Shown here in pieces: positions 54,951 to 63,329 of a stretch of DNA of 64,000 nt; position 1 is the stretch's first letter, and every line of letters begins with the position of its first letter. The notes beneath the pieces were generated by a model. The model did not search any database and was not told the origin of the DNA. It saw only the letters and a program-made list of their open reading frames with translations. The DNA is from DASZUK01 sp963745595. GTDB lineage: Bacteria; Actinomycetota; Acidimicrobiia; Acidimicrobiales; RAAP-2. The DNA is taken from positions 1-64,000 of the forward strand of contig CAVUYB010000027.1 of assembly GCA_963745595.1 (NCBI GenBank), in the 5' to 3' direction. Position numbers and translations under genes: made by a program.

Positions 54951-55814
54951 GTGCGGTTCGGCCTCCACGCGCTCGGCGTCGGCCCGGGCGCCGACCCTGA
55001 CGTCGTCGTCGCGGTCGCCGCCGCGGCCGAGCGTCGTGGCTTCTCGACGCTGTGGGCCGGCGAGCACATCGTCATGGTCGATGACCCGGACACGCCGTAC
55101 CCCTACGCCGACGACGACCGCATCGCGTTGCCGAGCGACGTCGACTGGCTCGACCCCCTGGTCGTCCTGACCTTCGCCGCCGCCGCCACCTCGCGCCTCC
55201 GGCTGGCCACCGGCATCCTCCTGCTGCCCGAGCACCAGCCCGTCGCCGTGGCCAAGCGGGCAGCCAGCCTCGACGTACTGTCGAAGGGGCGGTTCGTCCT
55301 GGGGATCGGGATCGGTTGGTCAGCCGCCGAGTTCGCCGCCCTGGGCGTGCCGTTCGACGGGCGGGCCGCCCGGACTCGGGAGTACGTCGAGGCCATGCGG
55401 GCGCTCTGGGCCGACGACGTGTCGTCCTACCGAGGCGCCCATGTCCAGTTCGAGCGGGTCCGGAGCTATCCGAAGCCGCGAGACCGACGAATCCCGATCG
55501 TCGTCGGCGGGAACAGTGACCCCGCGCTGGCCCGGGTGGCCGCCTGGGGTGACGGCTGGTACGGGTTCAACGTCCCCGTGGCCACCGTCCCCCGGCTACT
55601 CGCCGACTTGCATGCCCACTGCCGGCGGGAGGGGCGGGACCCCGGTGCCGTCGATGTTTCGGTGGCCCTGGCCGACGGGTCGCCCGACGACGTCCCCGCG
55701 CTCGACCGGGTGGGGGTCGACGAGGTCGTGCTCGTCGAGTCCCCGCCGGCTGAGGCCGGTGAGGTCGACCGTTGGGTCGACGGCCTCGCCGACCGCTGGA
55801 AGGTCAGCGGCTAG
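54951..55814 (+). CDS. LLM-class F420-dependent oxidoreductase
   Basis: A 287-residue luciferase-like TIM-barrel: RFGLHALGVGPGADPDVVVAVA, RGFSTLWAGEHIVMVDDPDTPYPY, LRLATGILLLPEHQPVAVAK and GRFVLGIGIGWSAAEFAALG are hallmark blocks of the Rv-type F420 LLM enzymes. IPIVVGGNSDPALARVAAWGDGWYGF binds the cofactor phosphate. Substrate unknown. GTG 54951 follows the DUF2252 stop by 9 nt, so probably co-transcribed. Confidence 0.93.
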   Translation: MRFGLHALGVGPGADPDVVVAVAAAAERRGFSTLWAGEHIVMVDDPDTPYPYADDDRIALPSDVDWLDPLVVLTFAAAATSRLRLATGILLLPEHQPVAVAKRAASLDVLSKGRFVLGIGIGWSAAEFAALGVPFDGRAARTREYVEAMRALWADDVSSYRGAHVQFERVRSYPKPRDRRIPIVVGGNSDPALARVAAWGDGWYGFNVPVATVPRLLADLHAHCRREGRDPGAVDVSVALADGSPDDVPALDRVGVDEVVLVESPPAEAGEVDRWVDGLADRWKVSG

Positions 55815-55852
55815 CTGTGATGTCCAGGGAGGCCTGGAAGGTCAGCGGCTAG
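55796..55852. repeat. 19-bp direct repeat flanking a hairpin between LLM and NhaA genes
   Basis: CTGGAAGGTCAGCGGCTAG occurs at 55796-55814 (the last codons and stop of the LLM gene) and again at 55834-55852 (covering the NhaA stop at 55842). Between them TCCAGG-GAGG-CCTGGA (55823-55838) is a 6-bp-stem hairpin that can serve as a terminator for both convergent genes. The NhaA C-terminus is thus written by a copied gene end. Confidence 0.8.
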
Positions 55853-57260
55853 GTCGCTCGGCCCGTCGACCCGGCCGCCGGCCGGCGGCGAAGAGGATCG
55901 CCCCGCCGACGACGAAGGCGACGGCCGTGCCGACCAGCAGGCCGATCTGGGCGGCCGCCACCAGCGGGGGATGACCGGCGAACGCGCTCGTCGCGAACAG
56001 CAGCGGGACCGTGAACCCCATGCCGCACATCGCGGCCGCGCCCGCCAGCTGGGACCAGCGGACCCCCTCGGGAAGCTCGACGACTCGGCAGCGGACGACG
56101 ATCGCCGTCGCCACGGTGATGCCGGCCATCTTGCCGACCAGCCGGGCGACGAGGATGCCGACGACGACGGAGCCGCCCGCTCCACTCGTGAGCCCCGGCG
56201 CGCCGAGGTCGACGCCGGTGTTCGCCAACGCGAACAGCGGGAGGACGAGCAGGATCGAGACCGGGTTGAGCACCCGTTCGAGCACGGCCGACGGCGACCG
56301 GTCCACCGGCGACGGTGCCCCCGTGGCCGACGGTGGCCCTGTGGCCGACAGTGCCCCGGTGGTCGACGGCGCCCTGGCGGATGGCTCGGTCGCCCGCCGT
56401 CCGGTGGTCGCCCGCCGGGCGGTCGCCGGCAGTACGGCGCACGGCACGACCATGCCGACGAACGCGCCGGCCAGGGTCGGCTCGACGCCGCCCCAGGCCA
56501 GGAGGACCCACTCGACGAGCGCGGCGACGACGTACGGCCACCACGCGGTCCGGACCCGGCGACTGGCCAGCGCGACGACCGCGAACCAGACGACCGCGGC
56601 GGCGAGCGCCCAGGGCCGGACGTGGACACGGGACGCCGAGACGAAGGCCAGCACGACGACCGACCCGACGTCGTCGGCCACCGCGAGGGCGAGGACGAAC
56701 ACCCGGAGGGCCGGCGGGACCCGGCGGCCGAGCAGGGCCATCGCGCCGAGCGTGAACGCCACGTCGGTGGCCATCGGGACGCCCCACCCGCGGGCCGCGG
56801 CCGGCCCCCCGGCGGTGGCGGTCACCGTCACCAGATAGGCGATCGCCGCGCCGGCCATCCCGCCGAGGGCGGCCGCGACCGGCAGGAGGGCGTTGCGGAC
56901 GCTCCGGAGCGATCCGTGCACCCGCTCCCGGCCGACCTCGAGCCCGACGGCGAGGAAGAAGACGGTCATCAGGCCGTTGTCGACCCAGTCCCTGACCGTG
57001 CCGAACTGGTCGGCCGGCAGCAGCCGCCAGTGGGCCGCGGCCTGCCAGACCGCGTCGTACGACGAGTGGGCCGGCAGGTTCGCCCACAGCAGGGCGACGC
57101 CGACCATGACGGTCAGCAGGATGCCGCCGACCGCCTCCGTCCGGGCCAGCTCGACCACCGGCCCGGCCCACGCTTCGGGGCGCCACGGCGTCCGTCGGCC
57201 CGTCCGTTCGGACAGCGGGGGCGGGGGCGAAGTGGGCGGGGGCGGAGTGGGCGGAGACAT
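55842..57260 (-). CDS. nhaA: Na+/H+ antiporter NhaA
   Basis: A 472-residue antiporter with 11-12 helices. NhaA-specific blocks: EAVGGILLTVMVGVALLWANLP, WVDNGLMTVFFLAVGLEVGRE, GGMAGAAIAYLVT, GWGVPMATDVAFTLGAMALLG (ATDVAF) and FVLALAVADDVGSVVVLA, with the conserved Asp pair ADD (Asp163/164 equivalents). A hydrophilic insertion of about 60 residues rich in Ser/Thr/Ala/Pro (TTGALSATGPPSATGAPSP) lies in the central loop. ATG 57260 is preceded by a GGAG-like site. It exports Na+ in exchange for protons. Confidence 0.95.
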   Translation of the reverse strand: MSPPTPPPPTSPPPPLSERTGRRTPWRPEAWAGPVVELARTEAVGGILLTVMVGVALLWANLPAHSSYDAVWQAAAHWRLLPADQFGTVRDWVDNGLMTVFFLAVGLEVGRERVHGSLRSVRNALLPVAAALGGMAGAAIAYLVTVTATAGGPAAARGWGVPMATDVAFTLGAMALLGRRVPPALRVFVLALAVADDVGSVVVLAFVSASRVHVRPWALAAAVVWFAVVALASRRVRTAWWPYVVAALVEWVLLAWGGVEPTLAGAFVGMVVPCAVLPATARRATTGRRATEPSARAPSTTGALSATGPPSATGAPSPVDRSPSAVLERVLNPVSILLVLPLFALANTGVDLGAPGLTSGAGGSVVVGILVARLVGKMAGITVATAIVVRCRVVELPEGVRWSQLAGAAAMCGMGFTVPLLFATSAFAGHPPLVAAAQIGLLVGTAVAFVVGGAILFAAGRRPGRRAERPSR

Positions 57261-57348
57261 GGTTGACGTACCGCCGACCAGGCTTCCCGGCACACCCGGT
57301 CGGGAGCTTATGGCGGCGCGTGGCGGTCGGCCAGCGTGACCAGGCCAA

Positions 57349-57377
57349 TTGCTTTTGAGACAACACATTTCTAACGT
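57349..57377 (+). promoter_or_regulatory. Promoter for the marR-mmpL-MFS operon
   Basis: TTGCTT (57349-57354) and TAACGT (57372-57377) are spaced by 17 nt in an AT-rich patch, with the GTG start of marR only 10 nt downstream, so the transcript should be leaderless or nearly so. A MarR binding site would be expected to overlap it, though I do not see a perfect dyad. Confidence 0.5.
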
Positions 57378-57386
57378 GGACGGATT

Positions 57387-57986
57387 GTGGCGATCCAGCC
57401 GTTGGCCGATGACGAGCTCCCAGGCGACGAGCTCGGAGGCGACGAGCTTCCAGAAGCCCGGTCACCGGAGGACGAGCTGGCCTCCCAGGTGCTGCTGGCC
57501 TTCGCCCGATTGCTGCGCGGGCCGCACCGACGGGGGTCGGCGATGCCGAGCCACGTCGAAGCGCTGCTGAAAAGCGGCTACCTGGCCCCTCGCCACGTCG
57601 GGGCGTTCGCGGTCATCGCCCTCGGTGGTCCGATGACGGTTTCGGAGCTGGCCCGCCAAGAGGGGTTCGCCCTCAGTACGGCTAGCCTGCTCGTCACCCA
57701 GCTGGCCGAGGCCGGTCTGGTCGAGCGGCACGAGGACGTCACCGATCGTCGGCGGACGGTCGTCTCGGTGGCGCCGGAGCACCGGCTGGAGAGCCAGCAG
57801 GTGCTCGACTCGAAGCTGGCGCCGCTCCGCCGAGCGCTGCTGCGAATGGGCCCGCGCCGGTCGCGGGCCCTGCTGGAGGGGCTCGACATCCTCGTCGAAG
57901 AGGTGACGAGCTCCGGCGCCACGACGATCACCGACCCCACACCCTTGACGACGACGACCCTGCATGCCTCGGAGGAACATCCTTGA
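57387..57986 (+). CDS. MarR-family transcriptional regulator
   Basis: A 199-residue MarR protein with an acidic head of about 30 residues built from a DELxGDEL repeat (ADDELPGDELGGDELPE). The winged helix is HVGAFAVIALGGPMTVSELARQEGFALSTASLLVTQLAEAGLVERHEDVTDRRRTVVSVAPEH, with the wing residues DRR. It heads an operon with an MmpL-type and a DHA2 transporter, and probably represses them until a ligand binds. Its 3' end carries one copy of a 38-bp duplication. Confidence 0.92.
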   Translation: MAIQPLADDELPGDELGGDELPEARSPEDELASQVLLAFARLLRGPHRRGSAMPSHVEALLKSGYLAPRHVGAFAVIALGGPMTVSELARQEGFALSTASLLVTQLAEAGLVERHEDVTDRRRTVVSVAPEHRLESQQVLDSKLAPLRRALLRMGPRRSRALLEGLDILVEEVTSSGATTITDPTPLTTTTLHASEEHP

Positions 57987-58018
57987 CGACGACGACCCTG
58001 CACACTTCGGAGGAACAC
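57943..58018. repeat. 38-bp tandem duplication between marR and mmpL
   Basis: Units 57943-57980 and 57981-58018 differ at about five positions. Both include CCTTGACGACGACGACCCTG and a GGAGGAAC ribosome site. Unit 1 encodes the marR C-terminus; unit 2 supplies the leader and Shine-Dalgarno of the mmpL gene (GTG 58021). Confidence 0.9.
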
Positions 58019-58020
58019 CG

Positions 58021-60369
58021 GTGATCGACGTACTGTTCGGCAAACTCGGACGGGGGGTCGTCCGGTTCCGTTGGGTGATCCTGATCATCTGGGTCCTGGG
58101 CATCGGCTTCGCGTCGCACGCCTTCCCGACGCTTGCCAGCCAGGTCAACAACAACAACAGTGAGTTCCTGCCGGCGAGCGCGCCGAGCAACCAGGCCGCC
58201 GATCTGGCGAAGCCGCTGATCGGATCGATCACACAGGCCAAGGTCACAGTGGTGGCGGTCACCTCCGACGGCACCTTGGACAGCGCCGACCAGTCCGCGC
58301 TGACCGCGCTGGCGGGCGATCTGCACCGGGTGCCGACGGTGAAGTCGGTCACACGCAAGGCGACGTCGCCGAACCAGAAGGCCCAGCTGCTCCAGGTGGT
58401 GTCCACCGTCTCGCCGTTCGACCAGGCGGGGACCAAGAAGTTGGTCGACAACCTGGAGTCGACCCTGCAGAAGGCCGACCTGCCGTCGGGCCTGCAGGCC
58501 AACCTGGCTGGCTCGGTGGCCACCAACGTGGCCAATCAAGAGCAGTCCAACAAACAGAGCAACGAGATCCAGTTTGCGTCGATCATCTTCATCCTGATCC
58601 TGCTGGTCGTCATCTTCCGGGCCCTCCTGGCCCCGGTGGTCACCCTCCTCGGGCCGGTGTTCGCCCTGAGCCTGTCCACACGGTTCATCGGCGCGCTCGG
58701 CGAGCACGGACTGAAGATCTCGTTCTTCACCCAGATCCTGCTGATCGTGCTCCTGCTCGGCGCGGGGACCGACTATGGGTTGTTCCTCGTCTTCCGTGTC
58801 CGTGAGGAGTTGCTGAAGGGCCGGACGACCCACGAAGCGGTGGCGAACGCGATGGCCCGGGTCGGCGAGTCGATCACCGCGTCGGCCGGCACGGTCATCC
58901 TGGCCCTGCTGACGCTCACGCTGGCCAGCTTCGGCATCTACCACGACCTCGGCATTCCGCTGGCCATCGGGATCGGGGTGATGCTGCTGGCCGGGCTGAC
59001 CCTGCTGCCGGCCCTACTGGCCATCTTCGGCCGCGCCGTCTTCTGGCCGACCAAGACGGCGCCGAGGGAGCACAAGGAGGGGTACTGGGGTCGCATCGCC
59101 GGTCGGTTGGTCGAGCACCCGGCCCTGACCCTGGCCATCGGCGTCGTCGCCTTCGGGGCCCTGGCCGCCTGCACCCTCGGGTACAAGTCCGGTGGGTTCG
59201 GCGGCAAGGTCACCGCGCCGGCCGGTACGAGCGCCGCCAAGGGCAACGCCGCGCTGGCGGCCAACTATCCGCAGTCCAGCGCCAACCCCACCAACGTCAT
59301 CATGACGTTCGCCACGTCGGTCTGGGACGATCCCACACCGCTGGCCGTGGCCAGCGACGGGCTGGCCAAGACCGGGCAGTTCACCGCCATCAGCGGCCCG
59401 CTCGATCCCAACGGCACCCCGCTGACCGGGGCCCAGCTGCGTCCAGCTGCACCAGGAGCTGGGGTCGCCGAAGCAGCTGGCCCAGTCGTCCCAGGCGCCA
59501 CCGGCGTCCGTGCCGGCGGACGAGTACTTCGCCTACCTGGCCACCGCCAACTTCATCAGCACAGACGGGACGACCGTCGGCTGGTACACGAACTTGAAGG
59601 CCGGCGACCCGCAATCGACATCGGCGCTCCACGCCATCCCGGCCATCCGGACCGACGTGACGCAGGTGGCGAAGCAAGCCGGGGCCACCGCGTCGGGAGT
59701 GGCCGGCGAGGCACCGGCCCTGTACGACGTCAGCAGCATCTCCGGCGGTGACCTGGTCCACATCATCCCGGTGGCCGTCGTGGCCATCGGCCTGTTGCTG
59801 GTCCTCGTCCTGCGCAGCCTGATCGCGCCGTTGTACCTGATCATCAGCGTGGTGCTGTCCTACCTGGCATCGCTGGGGCTGTCGGTGCTGTTCTTCATGA
59901 AGATCGGGGGCAAGGAGGGCATCGTGTTCCTGTTGCCCTTCTTGATGTTCATCTTCCTGCTGGCGCTGGGGGAGGACTACAACATCCTCGTCATGACCCG
60001 GATCCGGGAGGAGGCCCGTCGATTGCCGTTGCGCCAGGCGGTCGTCCGAGCCGTCGGGGCGACCGGGCCGACGGTCACGTCGGCCGGTCTGGTGCTCGCC
60101 GGCAGCTTCGTGGTGCTCGGCGTCGTCGGCGGTCGTGGCGCGACAGGCACCTCGATCCAGGAGATCGGGTTCGGGCTGGCCGTCGGCATCCTGCTCGACA
60201 CGTTCGTCGTCCGGACCGTTCTCGTGCCGTCGACGGTGGCGCTGCTCGGCCGATGGAACTGGTGGCCGTCGGCGATGGGTCGCAAGCCGGCGGCCCACCG
60301 CCAGGCGGCAGCCCGGGCGGTCCCGGAGGTCTCCAGGAGTCGGAGCCGGACCCCGTCGGGGGACGGTAA
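58021..60369 (+). CDS. MmpL-family RND-type transporter (frameshifts)
   Basis: About 780 residues. First half: VIDVLFGKLGRGVVRFRWVILIIWVLGIG, NNNSEFLPASAPSNQAADLA (periplasmic loop), LLIVLLLGAGTDYGLFLVFRVRE (GTDYGLFL motif) and PLAIGIGVMLLAGLTLLPALL. After an extra C near 59440 the second half continues as QLHQELGSPKQLAQSS, IIPVAVVAIGLLLVLVLRSLIAPLYL and FLLPFLMFIFLLALGEDYNILVMTRIREEA. A further shift brings the frame to TAA 60367-60369 (tail LQESEPDPVGGR). Members of this family export lipids or drugs using proton motive force. Part of the marR operon. Confidence 0.87.
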
Positions 60370-60375
60370 GGGCCG

Positions 60376-62611
60376 GTGGCCGACGGCGTCGGAGAGGGCG
60401 GCACGACCGACGGCACCGGCACGACCGACGGCACCGGCACGACCGACGGCACCGGCACGACCGACGGCACCGGCACGACCGACGGCACCGGCACGACCGC
60501 GGCACCGGCACGACCGACGGCACCGGCACGCCGACGGCACCGGCACGACCGACGGCACGGTCGCGGTGAACGCGAACGGTGGAGGTGCGTTGACGACAGC
60601 GCCGGCGCTGACACTGACGCGGCGCCGGATCCTGGTGATCATCGGCGCGCTGATGCTCGGCATGTTCCTGGCCGCGCTCGACCAGACGGTCGTCTCGACG
60701 GCGCTGCCGACGATCGTCGGCGACCTGCACGGCGCGTCCCACCTGACGTGGGTCGTCACCGCGTACCTGCTGTCGTCGACGGTCTCGACGCCGCTGTGGG
60801 GCAAGCTCGGCGACCAGTACGGCCGCAAGCGGTTCTTCCAGGCGGCGATCGTCATCTTCCTGGTCGGGTCGGTGCTGTCGGGGCTGAGCCACTCGATGTT
60901 CGAGCTGATCGCCTTCCGGGCCCTGCAGGGGCTGGGCGGCGGCGGCCTGATGGTCGGCGCACAGACGATCGTCGGCGACGTCGTCTCGCCGAGGGACCGC
61001 GGCCGCTACATGGGGCTGTTCATGGCCATGTTCGGCGTCACGACGGTCATCGGGCCGCTCATCGGCGGCCTCTTCGTCGAGTACCTGAGCTGGCGGTGGA
61101 TCTTCTACATCAACGTCCCCATCGCGGCCATCGCGCTCGTCGTCACCGCGCTCGCCCTCCCCGGGACCTTGACCAAGGTGCACCGGGTCATCGACTACCT
61201 CGGCACCGCCCTGCTCGCCCTGTCGGCGACGGCCCTGGTGCTGTTCACCAGTCTCGGGGGCACGTCGTACTCGTGGGGGTCGCCGTTCATGGTCGGGCTG
61301 GCCGTCGGCGGCGTGGTCCTGGCCGGCCTCTTCGTCCTGGCCGAGCGGCGAGCGGCCGAGCCGGTGATCCCGCTGAAGCTGTTCCGGAACCGGGTGTTCT
61401 CGTCGGCCAGTGCCATCGGCTTCGTCGTCGGGTTCGCCATGTACGGCGCGCTGTCGTTCCTGCCGCTGTTCCTCCAGATCGTGAAGGGGGTCAGCCCCAC
61501 CGAGTCGGGATTGCGCCTGTTCCCGATGATGGGCGGGTTGTTGATCGCGTCGATCGGATCGGGGCAGCTGGTCAGCCGGTGGGGCCGCTACAAGGTGTTC
61601 CCGGTCGTCGGCACGGCCCTCATGTCGATCGGCCTCTACCTCATGTCGCTGGTGGGGGTGACGACCGGTACGTGGACGCAGTCGGCGTACATGTTCATCT
61701 TCGGCGCCGGGCTCGGCCTCGTCATGCAGGTCCTCGTCGTCGCGGTGCAGAACTCGGTGCCGTACGAGGAACTGGGGACGGCGACGTCGAGCACGACGTT
61801 CTTCCGGATGATCGGCGGGTCGTTCGGGACCGCGGTCTTCGGGGCCATCTTCTCCAACCTGCTCGTCGGGAACCTCGTCCACTACCTGGGCGGGGCCAAG
61901 ATCCCGGGTAACGCGGCCAGCGGGATCGACAATCCGACCCTCTTGGCCCAGCTCCCGCCGGCGGTCCATGCCAGCGTCGCCCAGGCGGTGTCCCACACGA
62001 TCGAGACGGTGTTCCTCATCGGCGTGCCCATCGCCGTCGCGGCCTTCCTCCTCAGCTGGCTTCTCCCGGAGGTCCCGCTCCGCAAGTCGATCCGCACCCC
62101 CGACCCCGGCGTCGGCGTCGCCGTGCCCGAGGGCCGGACGTCGCTCCAGGAGATCGAGCTGGCCCTCGAGCGGATGGCCGCCCGGGAGAACCGGGCCGAG
62201 CTCTACCGGACCCTGGCCACCCGGGCCGGGCTGGAGCTGACACCCCGGGCCTGCTGGTTCCTCTACCGCCTGGCCGATCGGCCGGACTGCACCCTGGAAG
62301 GGGTGGCCGACCGGCTCAAGGTGCCGGTTTCCCGGATCCAACCGGCGGTCGACGAACTGGTCGGTGCTGGGATGGTCACCCGCTCGGACGGTCCGGGGGA
62401 CTGTGATCTCCGGGTCACTGCCACCGGGGACCAGGCCATCGAGCAGCTGACGGCGGCCCGGCGGGCCGGGTTCAACGAGCTGCTCGAGGGATGGGACCCC
62501 GAGGCCCACCCGGAGATCGAGGATCTCGTCCGCCGGCTGGCCCGGGCCCTGCTGGCCGACGACGACAAGCTCCTGGCCGACGCCCGGGCCCGTGCCCCGG
62601 TCGCCGGTTAG
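60376..62611 (+). CDS. DHA2-type MFS drug transporter with TTDGTG repeat head and MarR-like C-terminal domain
   Basis: GTG 60376 begins MADGVGEGG followed by TTDGTG repeats; two single-base deletions inside the repeat (near 60499 and 60530) break the frame, and GTG 60566 or TTG 60590 are alternative starts. The 14-helix DHA2 body follows: LGMFLAALDQTVVSTALPTIVGDL (motif D1), WGKLGDQYGRKRFFQAAI (motif A), GRYMGLFMAMFGVTTVIGPLIGG (motif C). After WLLPEVPLRKS a soluble domain of about 175 residues resembles a MarR winged helix (LTPRACWFLYRLADRPDCTLEGVADRLKV, RIQPAVDELVGAGMVTRSDGPGDCDLRVTATG). The transporter and putative regulator are one polypeptide. Confidence 0.87.
60403..60560. repeat. 18-bp minisatellite, about 8.8 copies
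   Basis: Unit ACGACCGACGGCACCGGC. Copies 1-5 (60403-60492) are perfect; copies 6 (60493-60509) and 8 (60528-60544) are 17 bp, each lacking one A, and the last is partial. In the frame of GTG 60376 each unit encodes TTDGTG. Confidence 0.95.
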
Positions 62612-62647
62612 GGGAACTTTCGCCGCCGATCGGGGCAACATCCCGGC

Positions 62648-63329
62648 GTGACCGACCGGCCGCCGACGGACGCCGACTGCATTCGGGCGTCGCTGGTCGA
62701 CCCGGACCGGTTCGCCGAGATCTTCGACCGCCACGGCGCCGCGCTGGCCGGCTACCTGGCCCACCGGGTGCCGCCGTCGGCGGTCGAGGATCTTGCCTCC
62801 GAGACGTTCCTCTCGGCGTTCAAAGCCCGGGCCCGCTACGACCTCGCCCAAGCGGACGCCCGGCCGTGGCTGTTCGGCATCGCCACGAACACGCTCCGCC
62901 ACCACTGGCGGGCCGAAGGCCGGCGGCGGGCCTTGGCCGAGCGACTCTACCGGTTGGGGCGTCGAACGCCCGGGCCCGGCGGCCAGTCGGCTGGTGACCA
63001 CCCGGGAACGGACGACGATGGCGACCGGGCGTCGGGTCCTGGCCGCCCTGGACCAGCTCGATCCGGGGATCCGGGACACCCTGATGCTGCTGGCCGTCGG
63101 CGGCCTGACGTACGACGAGGTCGCCCGCGCCCTCGACGTCCCGGTCGGCACCGTCCGGTCCCGGATCTTCCGCGGCCGGCGCCGTCTCCAAGAGCTGCTC
63201 CGCGACGACGCGCCGGTCCGCTCCGACGCGCCGGTCGATCGATCGGGCGTCGGGCCCACCGGCGGTTCACCAGCCGGACCCGGCTCGGGGTCCACGGAAG
63301 GGTCGGTCAAGGAGGGGTCTCATGGATGA
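62648..63329 (+). CDS. ECF RNA polymerase sigma factor (one frameshift)
   Basis: About 226 residues. Region 2: DRFAEIFDRHGAALAGYLAHRV and AVEDLASETFLSAFKARARYD, with DARPWLFGIATNTLRHHWR. An extra C at 62960 (GGGG|C|GTCGAAC) breaks the frame; removal gives RLGVERPGPAASRLVTTRERT and region 4 as LLAVGGLTYDEVARALDVPVGTVRSRIFRGRRRLQELL. GTG 62648. The stop overlaps the start of the next gene by 8 nt, which suggests that the next membrane protein is its partner or anti-sigma factor. Confidence 0.88.

Noticed and set aside
60403..60560. Possible CRISPR array
   Set aside because: Units of 17-18 bp are directly tandem with no spacers and lie in a coding frame; no cas gene is present.
59510..62611. 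A single giant MmpL-MFS fusion protein
   Set aside because: The uninterrupted frame arises from frame changes; a TAA at 60367-60369 and a GTG start at 60376 in the neighbouring frame give two normal proteins.
59390..63310. A 1306-codon antisense frame over mmpL, the MFS gene and the sigma factor
   Set aside because: Composition is a charged Asp/Arg/Gln-rich shadow with no domain; the plus-strand genes are well supported.
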